Notes: generated from the sequence alone by a model not told the origin. Shown: positions 1 through 7,768, counted from the stretch's first letter. The stretch: DNA of 29,282 nt from an uncultured Collinsella sp. (GCA_902494345.1 CABUSV010000023.1:1-29282); one strand, 5' to 3'. Numbers and translations: made by a program.

Positions 1-265
1 CGGCTGCGCCTCTGGCACTTCAACAACATTGTCGCAGCCCCGACCCGCGGTCACGAGCGGGGGCTCCTGTCGTTTCCGTGCCCTCGGATTGGGTCATAGT
101 GTCTGACTTATGCTCAACCAGCGACGTTTCCACGCTCATCCGGAAAGTGTCCAAAAATCCACGCTCGTTCCCTTTGGACTGCATTGCCCGTGGCCGACAG
201 CGGCGCGGCACCGGTCCGCGTGGCGGCGTATAATCGGCGGCAGATGACTTGGACGTTAGGAAACC
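1..265. other. Intergenic region upstream of recQ
   Basis: No gene can be supported here. The in-frame stretch open from base 1 to about 111 on the plus strand could be the tail of a gene starting outside the window, but nothing in it is recognisable. It contains one copy (149-167) of the repeat unit clustered near 11.1 kb, and a -10 box for recQ at 229-234. Confidence 0.5.
229..234 (+). promoter_or_regulatory. Probable -10 box for recQ
   Basis: A perfect TATAAT lies 31 bases before the recQ ATG, in otherwise GC-rich DNA. No good -35 hexamer is seen at 16-18 bp spacing, so the assignment rests on the -10 alone. The recQ ATG follows an AGGAAACC ribosome binding site. Confidence 0.5.
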
Positions 266-2248
266 ATGACCGATAGCATGCAGCAGATGGCGCTTGACAC
301 GCTCGGCGCCTATTTTGGATACACCTCGTTTCGCCCGGGACAGGACCGCATGGTGGATGCGATTCTTGCAGGCCGCGATGCGCTGGGTGTTATGCCCACG
401 GGCGCCGGCAAGTCCATTTGCTACCAGGTGCCCGCGCTCATGCTGCCCGGCATCACCTTTGTGGTGAGTCCGCTGCTGTCGCTTATGGAAGACCAGACCC
501 GTGCGTTGCTCGCGGCGGGTGCGCGACCCAGCTATCTCAACTCCAGCCTTACTCCGGCCCAGCAAAATACCGTGCTCAAACGGGCGCGCGAGGGCCGCTA
601 CCAGCTTATGTACGTGGCGCCCGAGCGCCTGCTCGAGCCGCGCTTTTTAGCCTTTGCGCAGGAGGCTGCGGCGGACGGCGGCATTGGCGTGCCGCTCGTG
701 GCCATTGACGAGGCCCACTGCGTGAGCCAATGGGGCCAGGATTTCCGCCCCGCCTATCTGCAGATTCGTGAGTTCATCGATTCCCTGCCGCAGCGCCCCA
801 TCGTTGCGGCCTTTACCGCTACGGCGACCGAGCGCGTGCGTGCGGACATTCAGCAGATGCTCGGCCTGCAAAACCCCGCGACGGTGGTGACGGGCTTCGA
901 TCGCAAGAACCTCTACTTTGGCTGCGAGGAGATGGGCGACAAGGCCAAGGCCGCGTGGGTACGCGACTATGTGATCGCGCATTCGAGCGAGAGCGGCATC
1001 GTGTATTGCTCGACTCGCAAGACGGTCGACGCGCTGGCGGGCGAGCTTGCCGAGGCGCTGGGACCCAGCGGCATTCGCGTGGGCCGCTACCATGCCGGCA
1101 TGGGCAACGACGCCCGTCGCCAGAGCCAGCGTGCCTTTATTGACGACGACATTCAGGTGATGGTTGCCACCAACGCCTTTGGCATGGGCATCGACAAACC
1201 CAACGTGCGCTACGTGATTCATAACAACGTGCCCGAGAGCATCGAGGCCTACTACCAGGAGGCTGGCCGCGCCGGCCGCGACGGCGACCCGGCCAGCTGC
1301 CACTTGCTGTGGAACGGCAATGATTTTCGCATGCGCCGCTTTTTGATCGACCGCGGCGATGCTGCGGACGAGGCGCTCGACGACGAGCAGCGCGCGTGGG
1401 CGCTCCAGAACCGCTACCGCCTGCTCAGCCAGATGGAGGGCTACTGCAATACCACCGGCTGCCTGCGCGAATACATGCTGCGCTACTTTGGCGACGAGGC
1501 CGCGGCCGAGCACGCGGCTGCGGCTGGTTCGGGCTCCACCGCCACGGATGACGCCGAGGGCTGCGGCAACTGCAGCAACTGCCTCACGCAGTTCGAGGTC
1601 GAGGACGTCACCGATATGGCCCGCACCGCCGTACGTTACGTGGCCACGCGTCCCATGCGTTTTGGCAAGTCGCTCATCGCCGACGTGCTTCACGGCGGCA
1701 ACACCGAGCGCATTCGCCAGATGAATCTGGACGAGGACCGCGGCTACGGTGAGCTGTCGAGCGAATCGGTCGGGCGCATCAAGGACATCATCGGCCAGCT
1801 GTGCGGTCGCGGTTATTTGGCCACCTCGCAGGGGCAGTACCCGGTCGTGGGACTGGGTCCGCGTGCCGGCGAGGTCGAGGACGAGGCGTTCGTCTTTACC
1901 GTTAAGCGTCGCGCGTCCAAGCGCAAGGCCTCGGCCCGCGCCCGCCGCGCCGTCGATCTGCTGCGCGAGGAGGCCGAGCTGGATCAGCACCCGCGCGTTG
2001 GCGACGATGCCGAGCTGTTCGAGCGCCTGCGTGCCCTCCGCAAGGAGATCTCGACCGAGCTGGAGATGGCGCCGTATATGGTCTTTTCCGACAAGGCCCT
2101 GCGCGGCCTGTGCCGCCTGCGTCCGCAGACGCGCGAGGAGCTGATCCAGGTCAACGGCATTGGCGAGAAAAAAGCCGACGCCTTTGGCGAGCAGTTTATG
2201 GCGGCGATTGAAGAATTTGAGTCCGAGCATGCGCGGGATGGAGCGTAA
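266..2248 (+). CDS. recQ: ATP-dependent DNA helicase RecQ
   Basis: A 3'-5' superfamily 2 DNA helicase acting in recombination and replication-fork repair. The 660-residue product has Walker A (MPTGAGKS, residues 43-50), a DEAH box (148-151) followed at once by the RecQ aromatic-rich loop (SQWGQDFRPAY, 154-164), the helicase C domain with the QEAGRAGRDG motif, a RecQ zinc-binding region with four Cys (around YCNTTGC and GCGNCSNC), a winged-helix region, and a C-terminal HRDC domain containing VNGIGEKKADAFG. Domain order and length match full-length bacterial RecQ. The ATG follows an AGGA ribosome binding site. The gntR gene starts 2 bp after its stop, so the two are probably co-transcribed. 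Phe codons are mostly TTT (18 TTT, 6 TTC by hand count), a useful host reference for the island further right. Confidence 0.96.
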   Translation: MTDSMQQMALDTLGAYFGYTSFRPGQDRMVDAILAGRDALGVMPTGAGKSICYQVPALMLPGITFVVSPLLSLMEDQTRALLAAGARPSYLNSSLTPAQQNTVLKRAREGRYQLMYVAPERLLEPRFLAFAQEAAADGGIGVPLVAIDEAHCVSQWGQDFRPAYLQIREFIDSLPQRPIVAAFTATATERVRADIQQMLGLQNPATVVTGFDRKNLYFGCEEMGDKAKAAWVRDYVIAHSSESGIVYCSTRKTVDALAGELAEALGPSGIRVGRYHAGMGNDARRQSQRAFIDDDIQVMVATNAFGMGIDKPNVRYVIHNNVPESIEAYYQEAGRAGRDGDPASCHLLWNGNDFRMRRFLIDRGDAADEALDDEQRAWALQNRYRLLSQMEGYCNTTGCLREYMLRYFGDEAAAEHAAAAGSGSTATDDAEGCGNCSNCLTQFEVEDVTDMARTAVRYVATRPMRFGKSLIADVLHGGNTERIRQMNLDEDRGYGELSSESVGRIKDIIGQLCGRGYLATSQGQYPVVGLGPRAGEVEDEAFVFTVKRRASKRKASARARRAVDLLREEAELDQHPRVGDDAELFERLRALRKEISTELEMAPYMVFSDKALRGLCRLRPQTREELIQVNGIGEKKADAFGEQFMAAIEEFESEHARDGA

Positions 2249-2250
2249 CG

Positions 2251-3006
2251 ATGGCATTCGACGATAAAACCGACCGCACTGACGTGCCCGCCGTGCCGCT
2301 GTACCAGCAGGTCATGGACGACCTAAAGGGCGAGATCGCGCGTGGCGTGTACGCATCCGGCTCGCGCATTCCTTCCGAGATGGAGCTTGCGAAGTACTAC
2401 GGCGTGGGACGCATCACCGTGCGCCGCGCCATCGAGGAGCTGTCGCGCGCGGGGTATCTCAACCGCCAGCAGGGGAGGGGCACGTTCGTGTGCGTGCCCA
2501 AGCTCAAGCGCAAGATTGTCCAGAAGGGTGATGTTCAGAGCTTTTCCGAGGGTTGCGCTGCCAACGACATGGTGCCGGGTGCGCGCCTGGTATCGCGCAC
2601 GGTGGTTGCGGCGACGCGCGAGGACGCGGCGTTCTTTGGCGTAGAGCCCGGCTGCGAGCTTATCGTGGTCGAGCGCGTGCGCACGGCCGACGGCATCCCC
2701 GTCATGCTCGAGAACAACGCCTTTGTGCTGGCTGACCATCCCTATCTGCAGACACTTGCCGATAAGGACCTCACCGATAACTCGATCTTTGCGCTCGTTG
2801 CCGAGCATTCGGGCCGCGCGCCGCTCAAGTCCGACCCTTGCACCGTGGAGATTGCGCTTGCCGATGCTCAGGCGGCCCCGCTGTTGGAGGTGCCGGTCGG
2901 CGAGCCGCTCTTCTATATGGAGGCGTACTTTACCGATGCGGACGAGCGGCCCTTGCTACTCGGACGCCAAAAGATCGTGGGCTCGCGCTACGTGTTCGAC
3001 ATCTAA
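2251..3006 (+). CDS. GntR-family (HutC/UTRA) transcriptional regulator
   Basis: A 251-residue repressor-type regulator. The N-terminal winged helix-turn-helix (about residues 15-80) has the family's hallmark stretch of IPSEMELA, ITVRRAIEEL and QGRGTFV. The C-terminal UTRA domain (about 95-248) is the effector-binding fold of the HutC subgroup, which usually senses a sugar phosphate or amino-acid-like ligand. It starts 2 bp after recQ and lies 144 bp upstream of an FrlB-like SIS gene. The spacer to that gene holds two near-identical 17-bp sites, one just downstream of a -10 box, so the SIS gene is the likely target. The ligand is unknown; a phosphorylated Amadori compound would fit the neighbour but is inferred. 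Confidence 0.92.
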   Translation: MAFDDKTDRTDVPAVPLYQQVMDDLKGEIARGVYASGSRIPSEMELAKYYGVGRITVRRAIEELSRAGYLNRQQGRGTFVCVPKLKRKIVQKGDVQSFSEGCAANDMVPGARLVSRTVVAATREDAAFFGVEPGCELIVVERVRTADGIPVMLENNAFVLADHPYLQTLADKDLTDNSIFALVAEHSGRAPLKSDPCTVEIALADAQAAPLLEVPVGEPLFYMEAYFTDADERPLLLGRQKIVGSRYVFDI

Positions 3007-3015
3007 CGTCCATAG

Positions 3016-3094
3016 ATAGAACAACATAGAACAAGTTTGGTGAAATGACTTCACGAGCGTCGTCGTGCGTGCTATAAATAGGACAACATAGAAC
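3016..3094 (+). promoter_or_regulatory. Promoter of the SIS gene with two GntR-like operator sites
   Basis: Two 17-bp direct repeats, ATAGAACAACATAGAAC (3016-3032) and ATAGGACAACATAGAAC (3078-3094), match at 16 of 17 positions and lie 62 bp apart. Each contains two ATAGAAC-like half-sites 10 bp apart, about one helical turn. A -10 box TATAAA (3073-3078) touches the second site and pairs with a weak -35 TTCACG (3050-3055) at 17 bp. Binding by the adjacent GntR protein is inferred from position. Confidence 0.6.
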
Positions 3095-3150
3095 GACCGC
3101 AGGTACGAGCTGTCGTCGTTCAAAACCGCCACACAAGGAGGAGCATCACC

Positions 3151-4119
3151 GTGAACGCACGCGATCTGGTTCAGGAAATTATCGAGCGCAAGGGCAAGAT
3201 TGAGAACGTCTTTTGGATCGCCTGCGGCGGTTCGATGATCGACCTGATGCCGGCCAACGAGCTGCTCAAGCGCGAGGCCACCACGTTTGCCTCGACGGTC
3301 TACACGGCGCGCGAGTTTTGCCTGATGGCTCCCAAGAGTCTTGGCGAGAAATCACTCGTCATCGCCTGCAGCCACAGCGGCAACACGCAGGAGGTCGTCG
3401 ACGGCTGCGAGATAGCGCTGGCCGCCGGTGCTGAGGTCATTGCCCTTACCGACTGCGGGGGCTCAAAGATCGACAACGGCAAGTGGACTACCTGGGTCTA
3501 TCCGTGGGGCGAGGGCGTGTCGCAGGCTGAGGTGCCGCAGGGCATCGGCGCTCTGATCGCCGCCGAGTTGCTCGACCAGCAGGAGGGCTACGAAGCACTC
3601 GCCGACATGTACGAAGGCCTTAAGCAGATGGACGCGCTGCTGCCCGCCGCCCGCGAGAAGGTCAACGCCGAACTGGGCGCCCGCTTTGCTGAGCTCTGCC
3701 AGCAGCACAAGTTCTTCTACATCCTGGGCTCCGGCCCCAACTTTAGCCAGACCTATGCCATGGCGATCTGCTCGCTCATGGAGATGCAGTGGCAGCACTG
3801 CTGCTACATCCACTCCGGCGAGTACTTCCACGGCCCGTTCGAGGCCACCGAGCCCGGCGTGTTCTACTTTGTGCAGCTCGGATCGGGCGAGTGCCGCCCC
3901 ATGGAGGAGCGCGCGCTGGCGTTCCTCAACACGCACACCGACACGATCATGGTGCTCGACGCGCTCGAGTACGGCGTAGGCGACGTGCCCGCCAGCGTGC
4001 GTTCGTACCTGGAGCCGATCTTCTTCTACAACATGAGCTGCGAGCTGCGCGCCGCCCGCGGCAAGGTGTTCGATCACAGCCCTGAGGTTCGTCGCTACAT
4101 GGGCATCGAGCAGTACTAA
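3151..4119 (+). CDS. SIS-domain protein, FrlB-like deglycase / sugar-phosphate isomerase family
   Basis: A 322-residue cytosolic protein with two SIS (sugar isomerase) domains. The first carries CGGSMID (residues 25-31) and the phosphosugar-binding SHSGNTQ (74-80); the second carries LGSGPNFSQ (192-200) and HSGEYFHGPFE (221-231), a block typical of FrlB and related deglycases that split phosphorylated Amadori products such as fructoselysine 6-phosphate. Its length fits that group and is far too short for GlmS, which has an extra glutaminase domain. The start follows AAGGAGGAG. It stands alone behind a GntR-controlled promoter: no kinase or PTS transporter gene is in the window. Fructoselysine use is known in Collinsella, which fits, but the true substrate cannot be read from the sequence. 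Confidence 0.8.
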   Translation: MNARDLVQEIIERKGKIENVFWIACGGSMIDLMPANELLKREATTFASTVYTAREFCLMAPKSLGEKSLVIACSHSGNTQEVVDGCEIALAAGAEVIALTDCGGSKIDNGKWTTWVYPWGEGVSQAEVPQGIGALIAAELLDQQEGYEALADMYEGLKQMDALLPAAREKVNAELGARFAELCQQHKFFYILGSGPNFSQTYAMAICSLMEMQWQHCCYIHSGEYFHGPFEATEPGVFYFVQLGSGECRPMEERALAFLNTHTDTIMVLDALEYGVGDVPASVRSYLEPIFFYNMSCELRAARGKVFDHSPEVRRYMGIEQY

Positions 4120-4170
4120 GTAACGGGAAAAGCATTCACCTTCGATTCGCAAGCGTGCCGTGTGAGTCAA

Positions 4171-4211
4171 AAAGCGGGCCGCGCTGGTGGGTTTCCGGCG
4201 CGGCCCGCTTT
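4171..4211. terminator. Bidirectional rho-independent terminator
   Basis: A perfect 14-bp stem (4171-4184 with 4198-4211; AAAGCGGGCCGCGC) with a 13-nt loop lies between the convergent SIS gene and dehydrogenase gene. The A and T tracts at its feet suit termination from both sides. Confidence 0.8.
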
Positions 4212-4252
4212 GCATGGCGTCCGTATGAGCGAGGTGTCGCGGCAACCGACGC

Positions 4253-5230
4253 TTACTTGGCGTCGTAGGCCTCGGCGTCCCACCAGTCGAGCTGGGCGAT
4301 GTTGTCGCGGATGTGCTGGCAGCTCTTGTGGAAGCCCTCGAGCTCGTGCTCGGACAGGTCCAGCGTGTAGACCTCCTCGACGCCCTCGGCACCGATCACG
4401 CACGGCAGGGATGTGAAGATGCCCTCCTCGCCATACTGGCCGGTCATAAGCGTAGAGGCCGAAAGCACGGCGTGCTCGTTATGCAGCACGGCGGCGCAGA
4501 CGCGCGCGGCGGAGTTGGCGACGGCGTACTCGGTGCACTGCTTGCCCTGGTAGGTCACATAGCCGCCCTTACGCGCGAGCTCCTCGACCTCCATGTGGTC
4601 GAAGGCGTACTTGTCGGGGTTCTCGGCCTGAAGCTCGGTGAGGCTCTTGCCGGCGATGGTTGCGGCCTTAAAGGCGGCCAGTTGGCTAAAGCCGTGCTCG
4701 CCGATCATGTAGGCGTCGATGGACTTGGGGCTCACGCCGACCTTCTTGGAAATCTCGGTGCGCAGGCGGGCGGAGTCCAGGCCGCAGCCCGAGCCGATAA
4801 TCTTCTTGGGATCGTAGCCGGTTAGGTGCCACAGCTCGGTGCACACGACGTCGCAGGGGTTGGAGATGCTCACGAAGATGCCGTCAAAGCCGGCGTCGAC
4901 GATGCGCTTGGCAAAGGTGCGGGCGGCGTCGGTGGTAAAGAACAGCTCGCCGTCGCGGTTGCCAGCGGCCAGCGCGACCTTACCGGCGGCGTTGACGATG
5001 ACGTCGCAGCAGGCCAGCTCCTCGTAGTGGTCGTAGCAGTTGACGATCTTGGTGTTGTACGGGACAAACGAAAGGGAGTCGCGCAGGTCCTGGACCTCGG
5101 ACGTCACCTTGGCCTCGTTGATATCGCACAGGTACAGCTCATCGGCAATGCCCTGCATGAGCAGGCTGTTGGCGACATGTGCTCCTACGTGGCCCTGGCC
5201 GACCACACCGATCTTACGCGTCTGGTACAT
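4253..5230 (-). CDS. L-lactate / L-2-hydroxyacid dehydrogenase family protein
   Basis: A 325-residue NAD-dependent dehydrogenase of the lactate/malate family, reducing a 2-keto acid and reoxidising NADH in fermentation. It shows the Rossmann loop GQGHVGAHVA (11-20), ISNPCDV (122-128), LDSARLR (151-157) with the catalytic Asp and substrate Arg, and GEHGFSQ (177-183) with catalytic His179. The specificity loop reads AAGKVALAAGNRDGEL (81-96); the Gln that marks lactate dehydrogenase at canonical position 102, or the Arg of malate dehydrogenase, is not evident. An L-2-hydroxyisocaproate-type substrate is therefore possible. The frame stays open upstream for over 1 kb opposite metA; the ATG at 5230 is chosen because the Rossmann strand starts there, an AAAGGA site precedes it, and a promoter lies just beyond. 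Confidence 0.85.
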   Translation of the reverse strand: MYQTRKIGVVGQGHVGAHVANSLLMQGIADELYLCDINEAKVTSEVQDLRDSLSFVPYNTKIVNCYDHYEELACCDVIVNAAGKVALAAGNRDGELFFTTDAARTFAKRIVDAGFDGIFVSISNPCDVVCTELWHLTGYDPKKIIGSGCGLDSARLRTEISKKVGVSPKSIDAYMIGEHGFSQLAAFKAATIAGKSLTELQAENPDKYAFDHMEVEELARKGGYVTYQGKQCTEYAVANSAARVCAAVLHNEHAVLSASTLMTGQYGEEGIFTSLPCVIGAEGVEEVYTLDLSEHELEGFHKSCQHIRDNIAQLDWWDAEAYDAK

Positions 5231-5267
5231 ATATGTATCCTTTCGGCCGAGTTTTTCGCGTCGAACC

Positions 5268-5296
5268 ATTGTAGCTTCCTGCCGCCACTTTGCCAG
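5268..5296 (-). promoter_or_regulatory. Promoter of the dehydrogenase gene
   Basis: Read on the minus strand, -35 CTGGCA (5296-5291) and -10 TACAAT (5273-5268) are separated by 17 bp and lie about 38 bases before the ATG at 5230. Both hexamers are close to the sigma-70 consensus. Confidence 0.55.
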
Positions 5297-5440
5297 GCTA
5301 AAGCGCGGTAGATTTTTGGGACATGCCTTAATCTCTACTTTTGGCTGTTTTGGACCACTGGCGGTGTCTCGGGGCGATGCACTCGCGCGGATGGGGCCGG
5401 TCGTTGTACCATAGCTGCAACTGACTCGTAAGGAGCATCC

Positions 5441-6367
5441 ATGCCCATTCGCATCCCCGACGCCCTCCCTGCCGCCGCGCAGCTCGAGAGCGAGAACATC
5501 TTTGTCATGACCGAGTACCGCGCGCTGCACCAGGACATCCGTCCGCTGCGCGTGCTCATCCTCAACCTCATGCCCACCAAGATCGCCACCGAGACGCAAA
5601 TCATGCGCAAGCTCTCCAATACGCCGCTGCAGGTGGAGGTGGACCTGCTGCGCACCAAGACGCACGAGGCCACGCACGTGAGCGCCGGCCACCTGGAGAC
5701 GTTTTACCGCACGTTCGACGACATCCGCGACATCCACTACGACGGCCTGATCATCACGGGCGCGCCCGTGGAGCAGATGCCGTTCGAGGAGGTCGACTAC
5801 TGGCCCGAGCTCTGCCAGATCATGGATTGGTCCACTACGCACGTACATTCTACGCTGCACATTTGCTGGGGCGCGCAGGCGGGGCTCTACCATCATTACG
5901 GTATCCAGAAGTACGACCTGCCGGCAAAGGCGAGCGGCGTGTTTGAGCATTATCTGGTGAAGCCGCAAAGCCCGCTGGTTCGCGGCTTTGACGACCGTTT
6001 CTATGCCGTGCATTCGCGCAACACCGATGTGCGCCGCGAGGACGTGGAGGCCGAGCCGCAGCTTGAGGTCGTGGCCGTGTCCGACGAGGTTGGCCTGTAC
6101 ATCGTCAAGTCGACCGACAGCCGTCGCTTCTTTGTCTTTGGCCATCCCGAGTACGATACCGACACGTTGCGCCTGGAGTACGAGCGCGACGTGAAGCGCG
6201 GCCTCAACCCTCAGGTGCCGGCGCATTACTTCCCGGGCGATGACCCCACCGCCGAGCCGCGTAACGTCTGGCGCAGCCAGGCTCAGCTGCTCTATACCAA
6301 CTGGCTCAACTACTACGTCTACCAGACCACGCCCTACGACCTGGCCCGCGCCGGCGAGGAGCATTAG
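5441..6367 (+). CDS. metA: MetA-family homoserine O-acyltransferase, probably acetyl-CoA specific
   Basis: Acylates the hydroxyl of L-homoserine, the first committed step of methionine synthesis. The 308-residue product is full length for the MetA family. The catalytic residues fall at their usual numbers: Cys142 in HICWGAQAG, His235 and Glu237 in FGHPEYD. Residue 111 is Glu (TGAPVEQMPFEEVDYW). Work on Bacillus cereus MetA showed that Glu at this position gives acetyl-CoA use and Gly gives succinyl-CoA use, so this enzyme probably makes O-acetylhomoserine despite its common name. The ATG follows AAGGAG at 5 bp spacing. It is divergent from the dehydrogenase gene, with a 210-bp spacer in which I see no SAM riboswitch. 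Confidence 0.95.
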   Translation: MPIRIPDALPAAAQLESENIFVMTEYRALHQDIRPLRVLILNLMPTKIATETQIMRKLSNTPLQVEVDLLRTKTHEATHVSAGHLETFYRTFDDIRDIHYDGLIITGAPVEQMPFEEVDYWPELCQIMDWSTTHVHSTLHICWGAQAGLYHHYGIQKYDLPAKASGVFEHYLVKPQSPLVRGFDDRFYAVHSRNTDVRREDVEAEPQLEVVAVSDEVGLYIVKSTDSRRFFVFGHPEYDTDTLRLEYERDVKRGLNPQVPAHYFPGDDPTAEPRNVWRSQAQLLYTNWLNYYVYQTTPYDLARAGEEH

Positions 6368-6390
6368 GCCGTCGGGAAGTGCACCAGCCG

Positions 6391-6987
6391 TTAGGCGCTG
6401 ATGATGCGGGGTAGCGGCAGGTCGTGGGCATCGATGGGGATGTGGTCGACGTGCTGCTCGTCAAAGGCGATGCCGATGATTTGACATGCGGGCGAGAGCA
6501 TGGGCAGGTAGCGGTCATAGCAGCCGCCGCCGTAGCCCAGGCGTGCGCCGGTGCGGTCGAAGGCCACGAGCGGCACAACAATCATGTCGAGAGCCTCGGC
6601 AGACACGATGGGGAAGCGGTCGCTGTCGATGTCCGCGGCAGCGAAGGTTCGCGTGGGATGGGTGATAAACGGAGCCGCGGCCGCGTCGCTGGCGGCGACC
6701 GCCCGCATGCACATGCGCTGGCCACAAGCTGCGGCATCAATTGCCGAGAGCATGCACGGATAGGCAACGCGCCAGCCGCGCGCGGCGGCCGCAGCGGCAA
6801 AGGCGGCGGGATCTGCCTCGGAGCCCATTACGGCATAGACTGCAACGGTGTGCGGGGCTGCGGGATCCGAGCTGCCCAGCAACTCAACAAGCCGCGCACA
6901 GATAACGGCAGACTTCGCCGCCCGCAAGTCCAAATCAAGAGCATCGCGCCGAGCAATCACTGCCCGCCGCAACTCAGCCTTATCCAT
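6391..6987 (-). CDS. 5-formyltetrahydrofolate cyclo-ligase
   Basis: Converts 5-formyl-THF to 5,10-methenyl-THF with ATP, returning stored folate to one-carbon metabolism. The 198-residue product has an N-terminal basic helix (MDKAELRRAVIARRDAL) and the family signature VPLVAFDRTGARLGYGGGCYDRYL region at about residues 138-161, which forms the ATP and folate site; the usual Tyr in GGGYYDR is Cys here. Length is normal (about 180-200). A frame-open ATG lies 27 bases upstream, but the start at 6987 is preferred because the conserved N-terminal helix begins there and GGGAG precedes it. It is convergent with metA, with only 23 bp between them. Confidence 0.88.
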   Translation of the reverse strand: MDKAELRRAVIARRDALDLDLRAAKSAVICARLVELLGSSDPAAPHTVAVYAVMGSEADPAAFAAAAAARGWRVAYPCMLSAIDAAACGQRMCMRAVAASDAAAAPFITHPTRTFAAADIDSDRFPIVSAEALDMIVVPLVAFDRTGARLGYGGGCYDRYLPMLSPACQIIGIAFDEQHVDHIPIDAHDLPLPRIISA

Positions 6988-7059
6988 CCCAGCTCCCTCT
7001 CCCAAACCTACCAAAAAGGGACAGGTTTATTTTGGCAGGTTTTATCTGGGCAAACAGCA

Positions 7060-7102
7060 AAAACAACCACGAAGGGAACACAGACACCCTCGTGGTTGTT
7101 TT
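7060..7102 (-). terminator. Rho-independent terminator of hicAB
   Basis: The arms 7060-7076 and 7087-7102 (AAAACAACCACGA / TCGTGGTTGTTTT) pair over 16 bp with one bulged A. Read on the minus strand the stem is followed by a T run, and it lies 18 bases after the hicB stop. Confidence 0.75.
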
Positions 7103-7120
7103 GATGGCGACTCGTCTCTA

Positions 7121-7450
7121 TTACAACGCCGCGGCGATTGCTTCGGCCACAAATTTGTTAAGCGATTCACCCTTCTTTGCCGCCGCCAGTGCTGCCTGCT
7201 TGTGAAGCTCGGAGCCTGTTCTCACATTGAATGAGCCCTTAAAAGCCCGCTCTGGTTCCTTGCCCTTTTCGGCACAAAACTCAAGGTAATCGTCGACGGC
7301 GTCGTGGAAGCATCGCTCCACTTCTTCAACCGTGGAGCCTTCAAATACAATTGCGTCCCTAATGCCGGCGACCATACCTGTCAGCACGTGCTGTTCGGCA
7401 TCGAACTCGACCGGGGCGAAATAACCCTTGTAAGCCAAAACGTTACTCAT
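7121..7450 (-). CDS. hicB: HicB-family antitoxin
   Basis: A 109-residue antitoxin. The N-terminal half is the partial RNase H-like HicB fold (YKGYFAPVEFDAEQHVLTGMVAGI, then a region with FEGSTVEEVERCFHDAVDDYLEFCAEKG); the C-terminal part (FNVRTGSELHKQAALAAAKKGESLNKFVAEAI) is a ribbon-helix-helix DNA-binding domain. It neutralises HicA and normally represses its own operon. The ATG at 7450 overlaps the hicA stop by 8 bp, a usual sign of translational coupling; an ATG at 7465 is in frame but would overlap more. The operator is probably the palindrome at 7722-7740. Confidence 0.88.
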   Translation of the reverse strand: MSNVLAYKGYFAPVEFDAEQHVLTGMVAGIRDAIVFEGSTVEEVERCFHDAVDDYLEFCAEKGKEPERAFKGSFNVRTGSELHKQAALAAAKKGESLNKFVAEAIAAAL

Positions 7451-7706
7451 GGCTGCCTCCGACATCTTGTAGAAATCGAACGATGTTTCGGATGGTTCCC
7501 GCCGTCAATTCGTCAGATGGATGGGGTGCGTGCATCACGAACATTCTGCCGTCCGATGGCCTGTAGAAGCGAATGCGCGATCCGGATGTCCTGCCTTTGT
7601 TGTCCATTTCAAAGCCATATGAAGCCATAACTTTAAGAAAGTCAGCAAATCTATACGTTGAAGGACAGCTAAGCAGCTGGGCGATGAGTTTGTCGATCCG
7701 AGCCAT
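7443..7706 (-). CDS. hicA: HicA-family mRNA interferase toxin
   Basis: An 87-residue toxin of the double-stranded RNA-binding-like HicA fold, which cleaves mRNA when free of HicB. The family pattern is visible as FADFLKVMASYGFE (helix), KGRTSGSRIRFYR (strand) and the C-terminal TAGTIRNIVRFLQDVG. The usual catalytic position in the GSH motif is Arg here (SGSRIRF). That matches a known HicA subgroup with GSRxxF, but whether this copy is an active nuclease is uncertain; His residues in MHAPHPSDE could take part. It is the first gene of the operon, ahead of hicB. Confidence 0.85.
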   Translation of the reverse strand: MARIDKLIAQLLSCPSTYRFADFLKVMASYGFEMDNKGRTSGSRIRFYRPSDGRMFVMHAPHPSDELTAGTIRNIVRFLQDVGGSHE

Positions 7707-7721
7707 CCTGCCTCACATCCC

Positions 7722-7758
7722 GCAACTATATTATAGTTGCAATTTAAGCCCGAAGCAA
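7722..7758 (-). promoter_or_regulatory. hicAB promoter with 19-bp palindromic operator
   Basis: A 19-bp palindrome (7722-7740, arms GCAACTATA / TATAGTTGC about a single central base) contains the minus-strand -10 box TATAAT (7735-7730). A -35 TTGCTT (7758-7753) lies 17 bp upstream. A repressor on the palindrome would directly block the promoter, as expected for HicB autoregulation. Confidence 0.7.
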
Positions 7759-7768
7759 TCACCCATAC

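Noticed and set aside
20..565. Minus-strand 181-codon frame
   Set aside because: It overlaps the recQ start and promoter and has no recognisable feature.
647..2257. Long minus-strand open frame (536 codons) opposite recQ
   Set aside because: It is the antisense shadow of a high-GC gene with strong recQ motifs; its translation has no domain and an Ala/Gly/Leu/His-rich composition typical of such shadows.
5231..5440. SAM riboswitch or T-box upstream of metA
   Set aside because: I could not find the conserved helices or a terminator/anti-terminator pair in the 210-bp spacer.
4253..6364. A 703-residue fusion of the dehydrogenase with an N-terminal extension
   Set aside because: The extension is the antisense of metA plus the spacer; the real start is the ATG at 5230, with its own ribosome binding site and promoter.
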